Positions 15,359 to 24,341 are shown, counted from the stretch's first letter. The stretch is 40,327 bases of DNA from CAZUVM01 sp964623885 (GCA_964623885.1 CAZUVM010000091.1:1-40327); one strand, 5' to 3'. Notes: generated from the letters alone by a model not told the origin. Numbers and translations are program-made.

Positions 15359-16108
15359 TCACTTCGCCAACGCTTCCAGCTTTTCCTTTAAGAGGTCTTT
15401 CGGCGCCTGTAGCGCGTTTACGTCGATCAGCTCGATGAACGCTGGCACGCCGGAGAACGCGGTCGCCGCCGTGATCAATTCATCCGCCGGCCGGAAGGAG
15501 GTCAAGCATGACGTAATGGTCACCACCGGCAGGCCCTTGAGCTCGGTCGGGCTCTCCGTCTTCAGCTCGTAACGCAGATCCTTAAACAAATGCAGCAACC
15601 CCGGATTGCGACTCAATGCCAGTTGCAACACCAGCGCGTTCACGACGAACTGCCTCAAATATTCCGGCCGCACCGTTTCCTTGCCGCTTATCACTGTCTT
15701 CACCTGCGCCAGCGAGTAATTCGTTTTGTAATTGATTACCCAGCACACCGGCGAGGACATCATGATCGATTTTCCGCCCACCTTGTGCTCATAAGTCCAG
15801 GGATGCAAATCCAGTGCGCTGCCCACCAACGATAGCCAATTGTTCTCAAGGTCTGACGGCAAATCGTACGGCCGGCTGGTGAACGGCCGGTATTTCTGCT
15901 GCAATTCGGCCAACGCGCGCTCCGCTCCCTGTGCCTCGGTCTTGCCGCCGGCGTACTTGCCGAAAATGCGTTCCGGCGAGAACAGCGGCCGCAACGTCTC
16001 CAGGTGCGCCGCGATCTGTTGCTGCAGAAACTGCGACACCGCCTCAGTCTTGCGGCGCAGCTCGGGCAATTCGGCCAGAGTCAGGCTCTTGCTGGATTCG
16101 TCGCTCAT
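15359..16108 (-). CDS. Unrecognised soluble protein
   Basis: I do not recognise the family of this 249-residue protein. The start is ATG at 16108 (MSDESSKSLTLAELPELRRK); a TTG 33 bases upstream is possible. The N-terminal 90 residues look helical and charged, with SPERIFGKY and a run of Ala/Glu. The middle holds the aromatic block DLHPWTYEHKVGGKSIMM then SPVCWVINYKTNYSLAQVK. The C-terminus has alternating beta-like and helical stretches (GLPVVTITSCLTS, VPAFIELIDVNAL). No signal peptide, membrane segment or metal motif stands out. It lies downstream of the ZIP transporter on the same strand and converges on the VgrG cassette. The frame has normal coding character for this genome. Confidence 0.7.
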   Translation of the reverse strand: MSDESSKSLTLAELPELRRKTEAVSQFLQQQIAAHLETLRPLFSPERIFGKYAGGKTEAQGAERALAELQQKYRPFTSRPYDLPSDLENNWLSLVGSALDLHPWTYEHKVGGKSIMMSSPVCWVINYKTNYSLAQVKTVISGKETVRPEYLRQFVVNALVLQLALSRNPGLLHLFKDLRYELKTESPTELKGLPVVTITSCLTSFRPADELITAATAFSGVPAFIELIDVNALQAPKDLLKEKLEALAK

Positions 16109-16203
16109 ACGGCTTTTTACCAGATCAACTGCCCCGTGCAAGGCAAATGCACTTTACAATTAAGCAGTGCTCAACGTTTAACCCGCAACTCCTTCGGAAT
16201 CCT

Positions 16204-16983
16204 CTATCCCATCGTTCGCAAAAAAACCGCAATCAGGCCGATAGCGCCGAGTCCGGCGACAAAGTTCGCCACAACTAGAGCCTTATGATGTTTGACGATT
16301 TCGCCAAACACGGCGTGCGCGGCCAGGAACACGAACCCGCCGCCAACATGCGCAACGATCGCATCCAGCCAAACAGTCCCGATGCTGGGCAGAAACAAAT
16401 GCCCGAGCACACCACCCAGAAGCGTTGTCGCCTCCACGGCGGCGACAAGTTGTATCGTTCGGCCCGGCGCGAAGCCAGCCCCCAGCAGCAGCGCGCCCAA
16501 AGCCAACCCTTCCGGCACTTTGTGCGCGCACACTGCCGCAACCAGCGAGACGTCCAGCACACGCCCGCCGGGGCTATGGCTGGCTTCGGCCTGGTTGCCG
16601 GCTGCCAGCGCTACGCCGTCGGCTAGACAGTGAATTGCCAGCGCAATCATCATAGCGGTGGCAATTTCGCTAAAACGGTGAGTAGTTGCTTCGTCGAAGT
16701 GGCTCGCCGCGCAAGCTGGGCAGACGTGATACACATATTTTGTGATCACGGCAAACAGGAGATAACCAGATACCAGCGCTACCAACACGCCCCACCAGTG
16801 CAAGGTCGGCAGGCTCTCGGGGAGGATTGCGAACACCGTCACGCCCAGTAAGGTCCCGGCGCCCAAACTGATCAAAGCGCACAGCCGCCGGTGCGAAGTG
16901 CCAAGCAGTGCCCCCAGCGCGCCGCCGCCGACTGCCAGCGCAAACGCCAGCACCACATAGATAATGGATGGACTCAGGTTCAT
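16204..16983 (-). CDS. ZIP family divalent metal transporter
   Basis: This 259-residue inner-membrane protein has about eight hydrophobic helices. It carries the two ZIP signature helices: HCLADGVAL (TM4, His and Asp metal ligands) and HKVPEGLALG (TM5). A loop after TM3 holds CPAC and His residues, a likely metal-sensing stretch. ZIP carriers move zinc, iron or manganese into the cytoplasm. The start is ATG at 16983 (MNLSPSIIY); a TTG 15 bases upstream is in frame but less likely. It is divergent from the DUF5989 gene at 17081 and may be co-transcribed with the unknown gene at 15359-16108, 95 bases downstream. The metal preference cannot be read from the sequence. Confidence 0.92.
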   Translation of the reverse strand: MNLSPSIIYVVLAFALAVGGGALGALLGTSHRRLCALISLGAGTLLGVTVFAILPESLPTLHWWGVLVALVSGYLLFAVITKYVYHVCPACAASHFDEATTHRFSEIATAMMIALAIHCLADGVALAAGNQAEASHSPGGRVLDVSLVAAVCAHKVPEGLALGALLLGAGFAPGRTIQLVAAVEATTLLGGVLGHLFLPSIGTVWLDAIVAHVGGGFVFLAAHAVFGEIVKHHKALVVANFVAGLGAIGLIAVFLRTMG

Positions 16984-17080
16984 TGCCGAGCGCGTCAAGA
17001 GTTGGTGGGAATGGAGGATTCTGCAAGCCCGGAAATGTGGCTTGCCACCGGGTCAGGCTTAAATAGAGTGATCCTCGCTC

Positions 17081-17230
17081 ATGTGGCGTCTGTTTAAAGA
17101 GTTTCTGCTGTTTGCACGGCAGGAGAAGAAGTGGTGGCTGATCCCTTTGATTGTGCTCGTCGTTGTTTTGGCTGCGATTCTCATATTTGCTTCTGGTTCC
17201 GGTATTTCGTGGGCTTTGTATCCTCGGTAG
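17081..17230 (+). CDS. DUF5989 family small membrane protein
   Basis: This 49-residue protein runs from ATG 17081 to TAG 17228-17230. It opens MWRLFKEFLLFARQEKKWW, then one hydrophobic helix (LIPLIVLVVVLAAILIFA) and a short tail SGSGISWALYPR. Conserved features of DUF5989 are the aromatic/basic amphipathic start, the K-K-W-W pair just before the helix, and the G-S/S-G turn after it. In other bacteria these proteins are encoded beside SxtJ and carbamoyltransferase genes in polysaccharide-like clusters; none are adjacent here. It is divergent from the ZIP transporter gene, with 97 bases between. Function unknown; family recognition is from motif memory. Confidence 0.8.
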   Translation: MWRLFKEFLLFARQEKKWWLIPLIVLVVVLAAILIFASGSGISWALYPR

Positions 17231-17332
17231 ATCCCCGCACCCACCTCGGTTCCCCAATCAGTCGGGACCTCCGGCTTGACACCTTAAGCTCTTAGGGCGA
17301 TCAAATGGAGAGGTGACGCGCGCCGCGCTCAT

Positions 17333-17902
17333 ATGAAACTGCAGTTTGCTCTCCTGGTAACAGTAGCGGTGGTTCTCAATGGCTGCGTATCTTTTGTTTA
17401 TCGTGTCGTTGAGCCTCCTGGAGTTTCTTCGCCAGTGGGCGATCAGCACCTGGTCCTGCATTACCCGCCATTGGAGTACCAACTATCGAAGTCTGACAAC
17501 CGGCTTTTGATGACCATTAACAACCCTACCGAAAACCGAATCACCCTGTTAGGCAACGCCAGTGTGGTTGTGGATCCCAATGGCCTCAGCCATCCCCTTC
17601 GCACGCAGGTCATCGGACCACACAGCTACACAGGTTTCTTTTTGCCTCCTCCGGCCAGGTATGTGGCTTATCCAGACTATTGGTGGGGTTATGGTTATGG
17701 TTGTGGTTGGGGCGGTTGGTATGGACCATATGGACCATATTGGGGACCGTATTACGGCCCGCCGTCCATCTCCTACGCCCGGATCACGACCCCATTTGAT
17801 TGGACGTGGAAAACCGGCCCCGCCCGTCTGACTCTCACCTACGAGTCCAAAACAAATATCTTCGAGCACAGGTTCGAGATTGTGCGCGAAGAAAAGAAGT
17901 AA
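17333..17902 (+). CDS. Gly/Tyr/Trp-rich lipoprotein
   Basis: This 189-residue protein has a lipoprotein signal (hydrophobic core residues 4-16, lipobox VLNGC with Cys18), so the mature form is probably membrane-anchored. Residues 25-110 look like a beta-rich domain (HLVLHYPPLEY, RLLMTINNPTENRITLLG) resembling a fibronectin-like or LEA-type fold, with LPPPARYVAYPDY following. Residues 114-145 are a low-complexity run of Gly, Tyr, Trp and Pro repeats (GYGYGCGWGGWYGPYGPY). The C-terminus is again beta-like (ARLTLTYESK). A TTGACA hexamer at 17276 could be a -35 box, but no good -10 follows. I do not know the function; a cell-envelope structural role is likely. Confidence 0.8.
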   Translation: MKLQFALLVTVAVVLNGCVSFVYRVVEPPGVSSPVGDQHLVLHYPPLEYQLSKSDNRLLMTINNPTENRITLLGNASVVVDPNGLSHPLRTQVIGPHSYTGFFLPPPARYVAYPDYWWGYGYGCGWGGWYGPYGPYWGPYYGPPSISYARITTPFDWTWKTGPARLTLTYESKTNIFEHRFEIVREEKK

Positions 17903-18028
17903 AGCTGGCCGGAACATGCCTGTTTTTGGCCGGTTGCTGCGGCTGTTTCAGATGCCGCTTGACGTTGGGATTTGGGTACGGACCATAGCGCCTGTCGTGT
18001 AGCGCTCCAACCGCTTTCGTAACCCAAC

Positions 18029-20344
18029 ATGAAAATACCTTTTCTGATTTGTTCAATGGCACTCGCCATGGCCGGTTCGGCACCGGCCGCCGATTCACTT
18101 GTGAGCCTCGCCAATCCGCTTCAAGGCACAGACTCGACCGGTAGCTTCTCCCATGGCAATGAATATCCCGCTATCGCTTTGCCTTTCCCGATGAACACAT
18201 GGGCGCCGTACACGCAACCAGCGAGTGATTCTTTTTACTACCAATACCGCCGCACCCGCCTCCGCGGAATCCGCCAAACTCACCAACCCAGCCCCTGGAT
18301 TGCAGATTACGCGGTGTTTGCGCTGATGCCTGTTTCAGGGCAGTTGGTGGTTAAAGAAGACGAGCGCGCTTCAGATTTTAAACACGAGAACGAGTTTGCC
18401 AACCCCGGTTATTACCGCGTCCATTTGGATACGTGGAAGACGATTGCCGAAGTTACACCCACGGAGCGGTGTGCCCGGTTTCGCTTCACATTCGAGCAAG
18501 CCGGCGATTCCTATGTCGTGCTCGATGCGTTCCCAGGCGGTTCGACCGTGCAAGTCATTCCGAGTGGAAACAAGATCATTGGTACCAGCCGCTTCAATCA
18601 TGGTGGTGTGCCGGACAATTTCTCGAATTACTTTGTGGTCGTTTTCGATCGCCCCTTCACTGCTCATGGTGTTTGGTCATCGGATGGCGTCCAGACCGGA
18701 CAGACGAGCCTGGCCGGCAAGCAAGTCGGAGCGTTCGTAAAATTCGATCTTGCCGCCGGCGGTGTCGTCGGCTGCAAAGTGGCTTCCTCTTTTATCAGCC
18801 CCGATCAGGCCGCCCGCAACTTGGAACACGAGATTGGCAATGATGATTTCGATGCGGTGCGCGGAAAAGCTGAACAACGCTGGAACGAGGCTTTGGGCCG
18901 CGCTCGCGTGGAAGGGCCATTGCCGGATCTGCAACGCACTTTCTATAGCGCCCTCTACCGGGCAATTGTTTATCCCCACAAATTTTACGAGTTCGATCAA
19001 ACGGGAAAACCGGCCTATTTCAGCCCTTATGACGGAAAAGTGCACCAGGGCGTGCTGTACACCGACACGGGTTTTTGGGACACTTTCCGCGCCGCCCACC
19101 CGCTGTATAACCTTTTGTTCCCTGAAGTGAGTGGCGAAATCCTACAAGGGTTGCTCAACGCCTATGACCAAAGCGGCTGGCTGCCGGAATGGTCCAGCCC
19201 CGGCCATCGCGCTTGCATGATTGGCGATCATGCTTTTTCTCTTCTGGCCGATGGTTGGGCCAAGGGAATCCGCACCTTCGATCCTGCCAAAGCAGTCGAC
19301 GCGATGGTTCATGATGCTAACACCCAGGGGCCGAATAATTGCCGGTCGATTGGCCGGGATGGAGCCGAATACTACAACAAACTTGGTTACGTTCCCTATT
19401 CCTACGTTCGCGGACAGCCCAGTGTGCCCGAAGCCACCGCCAAAACCCTGGAGTATGCTTACGACGATTTCTGCGCGGCGCAATTAGCACGGGCGGCCGG
19501 CAAGACCGCCGAAGCCGAGACGTTTCTGCGCAAATCAATGAACTATACCAACCTTTTTGATGTGAAGACCGGGTTCGTGCGTGGCCGGAAGGCGGATGGC
19601 TCCTGGTGCGAGCCCTTCGATCCGACGGAATGGGGAGGGCCGTTCACCGAAGGTTGTTCGTGGCATTGGACCTGGAGCGTATTCCATGATGTGCCTGGAC
19701 TAATCCGCCTCATGGGCGGCGACAAAGCGTTCGCGGACAAATTGGATTCCGTTTTCACCGCGCCCAATACTTTCAACGTTGGAACTTATCGCCGGCCCAT
19801 CCATGAAATGACCGAAATGGCCGCCCTCGACATGGGCCAATACGCCCACGGCAACGAGCCGATTCACCACATGATTTATCTCTACGACTACGTGGGCCAA
19901 CCCTGGAAAACGCAGGTGCGCATCCGTCGGGCAATGACGCAGCTTTACCAGGCGACCCCGGACGGGCTTTGCGGAGACGAAGACACCGGACAGATGTCGG
20001 CTTGGTATGTGCTGAGCGCGCTCGGTATGTACGCCGTCTGCCCTGGTGATACCAATTATATTATTGGCAGCCCGCTTTTTGATCGTGCTACTCTTGCGTT
20101 GCCGCAGGGTAAAACCTTTGCCATCGCCGCTGAGAACAACGGTCCCCAGCATCAGTACATCCATTCTGCCACCCTCAATGGTGAGACTTTTAACCGCGTC
20201 TATATCGGTCACCAGATAATCGTCAAAGGCGGCGAGTTGACTTTCACCATGGCGTCCTCTCCCAATTTGAAATGGGCGACGGCGCCGGAGAGCCGCCCGC
20301 CGGTTCTTATGCCGCAGTCCGCTCCGTCTGCCAGCGCGCAGTAA
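18029..20344 (+). CDS. GH92 alpha-1,2-mannosidase, secreted
   Basis: This 771-residue enzyme has a Sec signal peptide (MKIPFLICSMALAMAGSAPAA). The GH92 N-terminal domain shows GTDSTGSFSHGNEYPAIALP at about 33-52. The catalytic (alpha/alpha)6 domain shows DTGFWDTFRAAHPLYNLLFP, QSGWLPEWSSPGH, the acid block TEGCSWHWTW (Glu near 541) and GDEDTGQMSAWYVLSALG (base Asp near 650). GH92 enzymes are calcium-dependent inverting exo-alpha-mannosidases that trim N-glycans and mannans outside the cytoplasm. The length is normal. It leads a run of sugar permease, kinase and GH125/GH20 genes, which supports mannoglycan breakdown. Linkage specificity (1,2 versus 1,3 or 1,6) cannot be read directly; the 1,2 label is the commonest for the family. 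Confidence 0.95.
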   Translation: MKIPFLICSMALAMAGSAPAADSLVSLANPLQGTDSTGSFSHGNEYPAIALPFPMNTWAPYTQPASDSFYYQYRRTRLRGIRQTHQPSPWIADYAVFALMPVSGQLVVKEDERASDFKHENEFANPGYYRVHLDTWKTIAEVTPTERCARFRFTFEQAGDSYVVLDAFPGGSTVQVIPSGNKIIGTSRFNHGGVPDNFSNYFVVVFDRPFTAHGVWSSDGVQTGQTSLAGKQVGAFVKFDLAAGGVVGCKVASSFISPDQAARNLEHEIGNDDFDAVRGKAEQRWNEALGRARVEGPLPDLQRTFYSALYRAIVYPHKFYEFDQTGKPAYFSPYDGKVHQGVLYTDTGFWDTFRAAHPLYNLLFPEVSGEILQGLLNAYDQSGWLPEWSSPGHRACMIGDHAFSLLADGWAKGIRTFDPAKAVDAMVHDANTQGPNNCRSIGRDGAEYYNKLGYVPYSYVRGQPSVPEATAKTLEYAYDDFCAAQLARAAGKTAEAETFLRKSMNYTNLFDVKTGFVRGRKADGSWCEPFDPTEWGGPFTEGCSWHWTWSVFHDVPGLIRLMGGDKAFADKLDSVFTAPNTFNVGTYRRPIHEMTEMAALDMGQYAHGNEPIHHMIYLYDYVGQPWKTQVRIRRAMTQLYQATPDGLCGDEDTGQMSAWYVLSALGMYAVCPGDTNYIIGSPLFDRATLALPQGKTFAIAAENNGPQHQYIHSATLNGETFNRVYIGHQIIVKGGELTFTMASSPNLKWATAPESRPPVLMPQSAPSASAQ

Positions 20345-20521
20345 TTCCGGGGCACACGTATCGAGACGATTCCCTAGGTGCGTTGTGGGTGCGCGCCCAT
20401 TGCACTGAACGCACCATTCAACATTCTGAAAAAATGCTATACGCCATCCAATAGGGTGAATATCATTTTGCCCGCGTTAAATCATTAACCCAATGCAACG
20501 CACGTAGATAAAGGACCTTTT

Positions 20522-21703
20522 ATGAGAACCCTACCCATCTTTCTGGCCTTCTTCCTCATGGGCTTGGCGGACGCCATGGGCCCCATGTCTGACGCGGTGA
20601 AGAGCCAGTACCAGCTCACGAATGTGATGTCCACACTGCTCTCATTCTTCGTGTTCATTGCGTTTGCGGTGTTCAGCGTGCCTGGTGGTCTGCTGGCAGC
20701 GCGAATCGGTAAAAAGAAACTCCTACTGTTGGGTCTGGGTCTAAACGCGATCGCTTGCCTCGTGCCTTCACTCCAGGCGCCGAGTTTTGGCCTGTTATTG
20801 GCTTGCATCTTTTTGTTGGGTGTCGGCACGACTTTTCTACAAGTGGCCGGCAACCCAATCATGCGCGACGTGAGTGCCGAAGGCCGCTACAGCCGAAATC
20901 TCGCTTTCGCGCAGGGGATTAAGGGCATTGGCAGCACTTCCTCGACGTACCTCGTAACCGCCGTTGCGGCCCTCGCGATGTTTAAAGGAATGGGGTGGCG
21001 TGGCACCTTTCCGCTCTTTTTCGTCCTGATGGCGATCGCGTTTCTGGGCGTCGCTTTTCTTAAGGTGCAGGAAACCAAAAGTGACGAACCTCCGAGCATC
21101 GGCTCCAGCTTGGGCTTGCTTGGCGAACCTGTGTTCTTTTTGGCAGTGCTGGGGATTTTTCTCTATGTCGGCGCGGAAGCTTCCATGGGCCGGTTTTTGT
21201 TTCCCACGCTGAAAACCATCGGCATGAATGAGGCGCAGGCCAGTAAGTTCGGTCCGGCTCTGTTTTTCCTCCTGCTCACGATCGGGCGATTGCTCGGCAG
21301 CGCCGTACTCACCATTATGACACCGCGCACCTGCTTCCGCCTTTCCGCACTGCTTGGAGTTTTAGGAGCCATTGCGATCATGACTGGTTCACAGCCTTTG
21401 GCCATTGCTGGCGTGTTCGCAGCCGGTCTTGGCTTCGCGAATATCTGGCCGATGCTCTTTTCCATCACGGTCGAGGAGAAACCCGAACGGGCGAACGAGC
21501 TTAGCGGTCTCATGTGTATGGCCATTTCGGGTGGTGCGATTGTCCCTCTTATTATGAGCCAACTGGTGGACTCTGGATTCAAGGCGTTCTCCTTTGTGGT
21601 CCCGGCGGCTTGCTTTGCCTACCTGCTTTTGCTCTCGCTGCGCAGCGGCAAAAAGCCGACCGCTCCAGCCACTGCTCAAGGCCCCGAAGTCGCCAAAGCC
21701 TGA
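20522..21703 (+). CDS. FHS-type sugar permease (MFS)
   Basis: This 393-residue major-facilitator protein has twelve hydrophobic segments. It resembles the fucose/glucose/galactose (FucP/GluP) proton symporter group: MGLADAMGPMSDAVKSQYQL after TM1, GLLAARIGKKK between TM2 and TM3, and GVGTTFLQVAGNPIMRD, in which the N-P pair is typical of FHS members. Its Shine-Dalgarno AAAGGA is well placed before ATG 20522. It lies between the GH92 and ROK kinase genes, so mannose or a related hexose released by the glycosidases is the likely substrate. The 177-base gap upstream has no gene and no clear promoter. Substrate is inferred from neighbours. Confidence 0.9.
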   Translation: MRTLPIFLAFFLMGLADAMGPMSDAVKSQYQLTNVMSTLLSFFVFIAFAVFSVPGGLLAARIGKKKLLLLGLGLNAIACLVPSLQAPSFGLLLACIFLLGVGTTFLQVAGNPIMRDVSAEGRYSRNLAFAQGIKGIGSTSSTYLVTAVAALAMFKGMGWRGTFPLFFVLMAIAFLGVAFLKVQETKSDEPPSIGSSLGLLGEPVFFLAVLGIFLYVGAEASMGRFLFPTLKTIGMNEAQASKFGPALFFLLLTIGRLLGSAVLTIMTPRTCFRLSALLGVLGAIAIMTGSQPLAIAGVFAAGLGFANIWPMLFSITVEEKPERANELSGLMCMAISGGAIVPLIMSQLVDSGFKAFSFVVPAACFAYLLLLSLRSGKKPTAPATAQGPEVAKA

Positions 21704-21765
21704 GGCGTTTTACGTATCACACATCACGTTTAACGCGTCACGCATCAGCTCCACTCAACTGAATC

Positions 21766-22872
21766 ATGATAACCACCTCCGATAAACGCATCGTCATGAC
21801 CCTCGACGCCGGCGGCACCAACTTCCGCTTCGTCGCTATGCGCGGCAACAAATTGGTCACCGAGATCGTTTCCATGCCTTCCAATGGAGATAATTTAGAC
21901 CTCTGCCTGGCCAATATTGTCGAGGGCTTTAACCGCATCAAGGCGCGATGCCCCAAACTGCCTGCGGCCATCAGTTTCGCCTTCCCCGGCCCGGCGGATT
22001 ATCCCAACGGCATCATTGGCGACCTGGGCAACCTTCCCGGTTTTCGCGGCGGAATTGCCCTGGGTCCGATGTTGGAGAAGAAATTCCGGATCCCGGTGTT
22101 CATCAACAATGACGGGGACCTGTTCGTTTATGGAGAGGCCATCGCCGGTTTTCTGCCGTATGTGAACGGCTTGTTGAAACAGGCCGGAAGTCCCAAGCGC
22201 TACAAGAATTTGTTTGGTGTGACCCTGGGCACCGGATTCGGCGGCGGCATCGTTCGCGATGGTGAGTTGTTCACCGGCGACAATTCCATGGCCGGCGAAG
22301 TTTGGCTGTTGCGCAACAAGCTCCATCCGCAAACGAATGCTGAGGAAGGCGCCAGCATCCGAGCTGTGCGCCGCGCCTATGCCGAAAAAGCCGGCATTCT
22401 TTTCGAGCAAGCGCCAGAGCCCAAGGTCATTTTCGAGATTGGACAGGGCAAACAAGAGGGCAACAAAGAAGCTGCCGTTGAAGCTTTCCGCCGGCTTGGT
22501 GAAGCGGTCGGCGACGCGATGGCCCAGGCTCTGACTCTGGTGGATGGCTTGGCCGTGATCGGCGGCGGCATTTCCGGTTCCTGGCCCCTGTTTCTGCCGG
22601 CACTCATCGATGAATTGAACAGCAATTACACCGCGCCCAACGGGAACCAATTCCGCCGCCTGGTCCAGGTCGCCTTCAACCTGGAAGAAGCCCAGCAACG
22701 GAAGAAGTTTCTGAAAGGTGAAGCCCGCGAGATCACCGTGCCGGGCGCTAACCGCAAACTGAAGTATGATCCGCTAGCCCGCACCGGCGTCGGCATCTCG
22801 CGCCTGGGAACCAGCGAGGCTGTGGCAATCGGCGCGTACGCCTTTGCGCTGCGGAAACTGGATGAGAAGTGA
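21766..22872 (+). CDS. ROK family sugar kinase
   Basis: This 368-residue protein has the phosphate-1 motif TLDAGGTNFRF (residues 12-22), FAFPGPAD, the catalytic-base region INNDGDLFVYGE (Asp116) and the phosphate-2 motif GVTLGTGFGGGI (151-162). It would phosphorylate a hexose taken up by the preceding permease, mannose or glucose being likely. The usual ROK zinc-binding H/C-x-C-G-x2-G-C-x-E motif is absent: after AGEVW the sequence goes straight to LLRNKLHP. It is longer than typical ROK kinases (about 300), with an inserted stretch near 190-240. It is 7 bases upstream of the GH125 gene, so the two are co-transcribed. Kinase assignment is good; substrate is inferred. Confidence 0.9.
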   Translation: MITTSDKRIVMTLDAGGTNFRFVAMRGNKLVTEIVSMPSNGDNLDLCLANIVEGFNRIKARCPKLPAAISFAFPGPADYPNGIIGDLGNLPGFRGGIALGPMLEKKFRIPVFINNDGDLFVYGEAIAGFLPYVNGLLKQAGSPKRYKNLFGVTLGTGFGGGIVRDGELFTGDNSMAGEVWLLRNKLHPQTNAEEGASIRAVRRAYAEKAGILFEQAPEPKVIFEIGQGKQEGNKEAAVEAFRRLGEAVGDAMAQALTLVDGLAVIGGGISGSWPLFLPALIDELNSNYTAPNGNQFRRLVQVAFNLEEAQQRKKFLKGEAREITVPGANRKLKYDPLARTGVGISRLGTSEAVAIGAYAFALRKLDEK

Positions 22873-22879
22873 GGTTACC

Positions 22880-24295
22880 ATGAACCGCCGCCAGTTTATC
22901 CGCAACACCTCAGTTATTGCGTCGGGCCTCGTGCTCGCCTCCCACGCCGCCGCGGCTGACGCGGATTTCCCGGCCGTCCGCGTCCGGGAATCCAAGCGCA
23001 AATTCAAAAGCCCTGCGGTTGAACGCGCCATCGAGCACATGCAGTCCGCCTGCGGAAATAAGGAACTGGCATGGATGTTCAATAATTGTTTTCCGAACAC
23101 GCTCGACACCACCGTCGATTTCTCGATTGTGGATGGCCGGCCCGATACGTACGTGATCACCGGCGACATCGATGCCATGTGGCTGCGCGACAGTACTGCC
23201 CAGGTATGGCCTTATCTGCCATTGATGAAAGATGACCCCGGACTGCAGCAACTTATTGCCGGAGTCATCAATCGCCACACACGTTGTATCCTCAAGGACC
23301 CCTACGCCAATGCGTTCTACAAGGACGAAAACAAGATCAGCCCCTGGAAAAGCGACCGCACTGAAATGAAGCCCGGGGTGCACGAGCGCAAATGGGAAGT
23401 CGACTCTCTCTGCTACACCATCCGTCTGGCTTACCACTATTGGAGAGCAACCGGCGACACCAAGCCCTTCGACGCTGCCTGGCGTGAGGCGCAGGGTCGC
23501 ATCCAGCAAACATTCCGCGAGCAGCAACGCAAAACAGGCAAAGGCCCTTACCGGTTTCAACGCCGCACTGAAACTCAAACCGACACCGTTGCGCTCAGCG
23601 GCTACGGCAATCCCTGCAAGCCGGTTGGATTGATTTATTCCACGTTCCGGCCCAGCGATGATTCGACGATTTTTCCCTTTCTCGTGCCGGCGAATTTCTT
23701 TGCCGTTGTCAGCCTGCGTCAATCGGCGGACATGCTCGAACAAATCCACCGCGACGCGGGCGCTGCCGCGCAGCATCGAGCCTTGGCTGATGAGGTTGAA
23801 CATGCGCTGCACCAATACGCAGTTGTCAACCATCCTGTCATGGGGCGGGTCTACGCCTATGAAGTCGATGCTTTCGGCAACTTTTATTGCATTGATGACG
23901 GCAACGTACCCAGCCTGCTGTCGCTGCCGTACATCGACGCGGTGAAGCCGGGCGACAAAATCTACGCCAATACGCGACGCCTGGTGCTTTCCGAGGCTAA
24001 CCCCTATTATTGCAAAGGCAAGGTAGCCGAAGGTCCCGGCGGTCCGCATGTGGGCATGGACATGATTTGGCCGCTCGGCCTCATCGTTCAAGGCCTCACC
24101 AGCACCAATGAAGCGGAAATCGGGCATTGCCTCGATACACTGCGCCGGACGCACGCCGGGACTGGTTTCATGCACGAAGCTTTCAACAAGGATGATCCGA
24201 AGAAGTTCACCCGCTCCTGGTTCGCCTGGGCCAACACTATATTCGGTGAGTTGATGCTCAAGGTGGCTAAAGAGCATCCAAAACTGCTTTCGTAA
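22880..24295 (+). CDS. GH125 exo-alpha-1,6-mannosidase with Tat signal
   Basis: This 471-residue protein starts with a Tat-type signal (MNRRQFIRNTSVIASGLVLA), indicating export in folded form. The GH125 domain follows: NCFPNTLDTTV, GDIDAMWLRDSTAQVWPYLP (residues 95-114), DPYANAFY, ERKWEVDSLCYTIRLAY, GYGNPCKP and GGPHVGMDMIWPL. GH125 enzymes are inverting, metal-independent exo-alpha-1,6-mannosidases that act on N-glycan cores and complement GH92. The start is ATG 22880, seven bases after the ROK stop; the frame is open 12 codons further upstream but without a family match. It is the third mannose-related gene of the run, and the neighbours support mannoglycan degradation. Confidence 0.95.
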   Translation: MNRRQFIRNTSVIASGLVLASHAAAADADFPAVRVRESKRKFKSPAVERAIEHMQSACGNKELAWMFNNCFPNTLDTTVDFSIVDGRPDTYVITGDIDAMWLRDSTAQVWPYLPLMKDDPGLQQLIAGVINRHTRCILKDPYANAFYKDENKISPWKSDRTEMKPGVHERKWEVDSLCYTIRLAYHYWRATGDTKPFDAAWREAQGRIQQTFREQQRKTGKGPYRFQRRTETQTDTVALSGYGNPCKPVGLIYSTFRPSDDSTIFPFLVPANFFAVVSLRQSADMLEQIHRDAGAAAQHRALADEVEHALHQYAVVNHPVMGRVYAYEVDAFGNFYCIDDGNVPSLLSLPYIDAVKPGDKIYANTRRLVLSEANPYYCKGKVAEGPGGPHVGMDMIWPLGLIVQGLTSTNEAEIGHCLDTLRRTHAGTGFMHEAFNKDDPKKFTRSWFAWANTIFGELMLKVAKEHPKLLS

Positions 24296-24316
24296 CCGTA
24301 ACTACGCTGTTGTCTT

Positions 24317-24341
24317 CCCTCTCCTCCTCAGGAGGAGAGGG
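24317..24341. repeat. Perfect palindrome, 11-bp stem, in 155-base intergenic gap
   Basis: Arms at 24317-24327 and 24331-24341 (CCCTCTCCTCC and its complement) flank a 3-base loop, followed by GCTGGGGGAGAGG. This is the core of a widespread intergenic repeat of the CTCTCC...GGAGAGGGCTGGGG type. It sits just after the GH125 stop and could act as a weak terminator, but no T tract follows. The rest of the gap to the GH20 gene shows nothing else. Confidence 0.7.

Noticed and set aside
22910..24277. 455-codon minus-strand frame antisense to GH125
   Set aside because: GH125 motifs on the plus strand are unambiguous; the antisense product has no family features.
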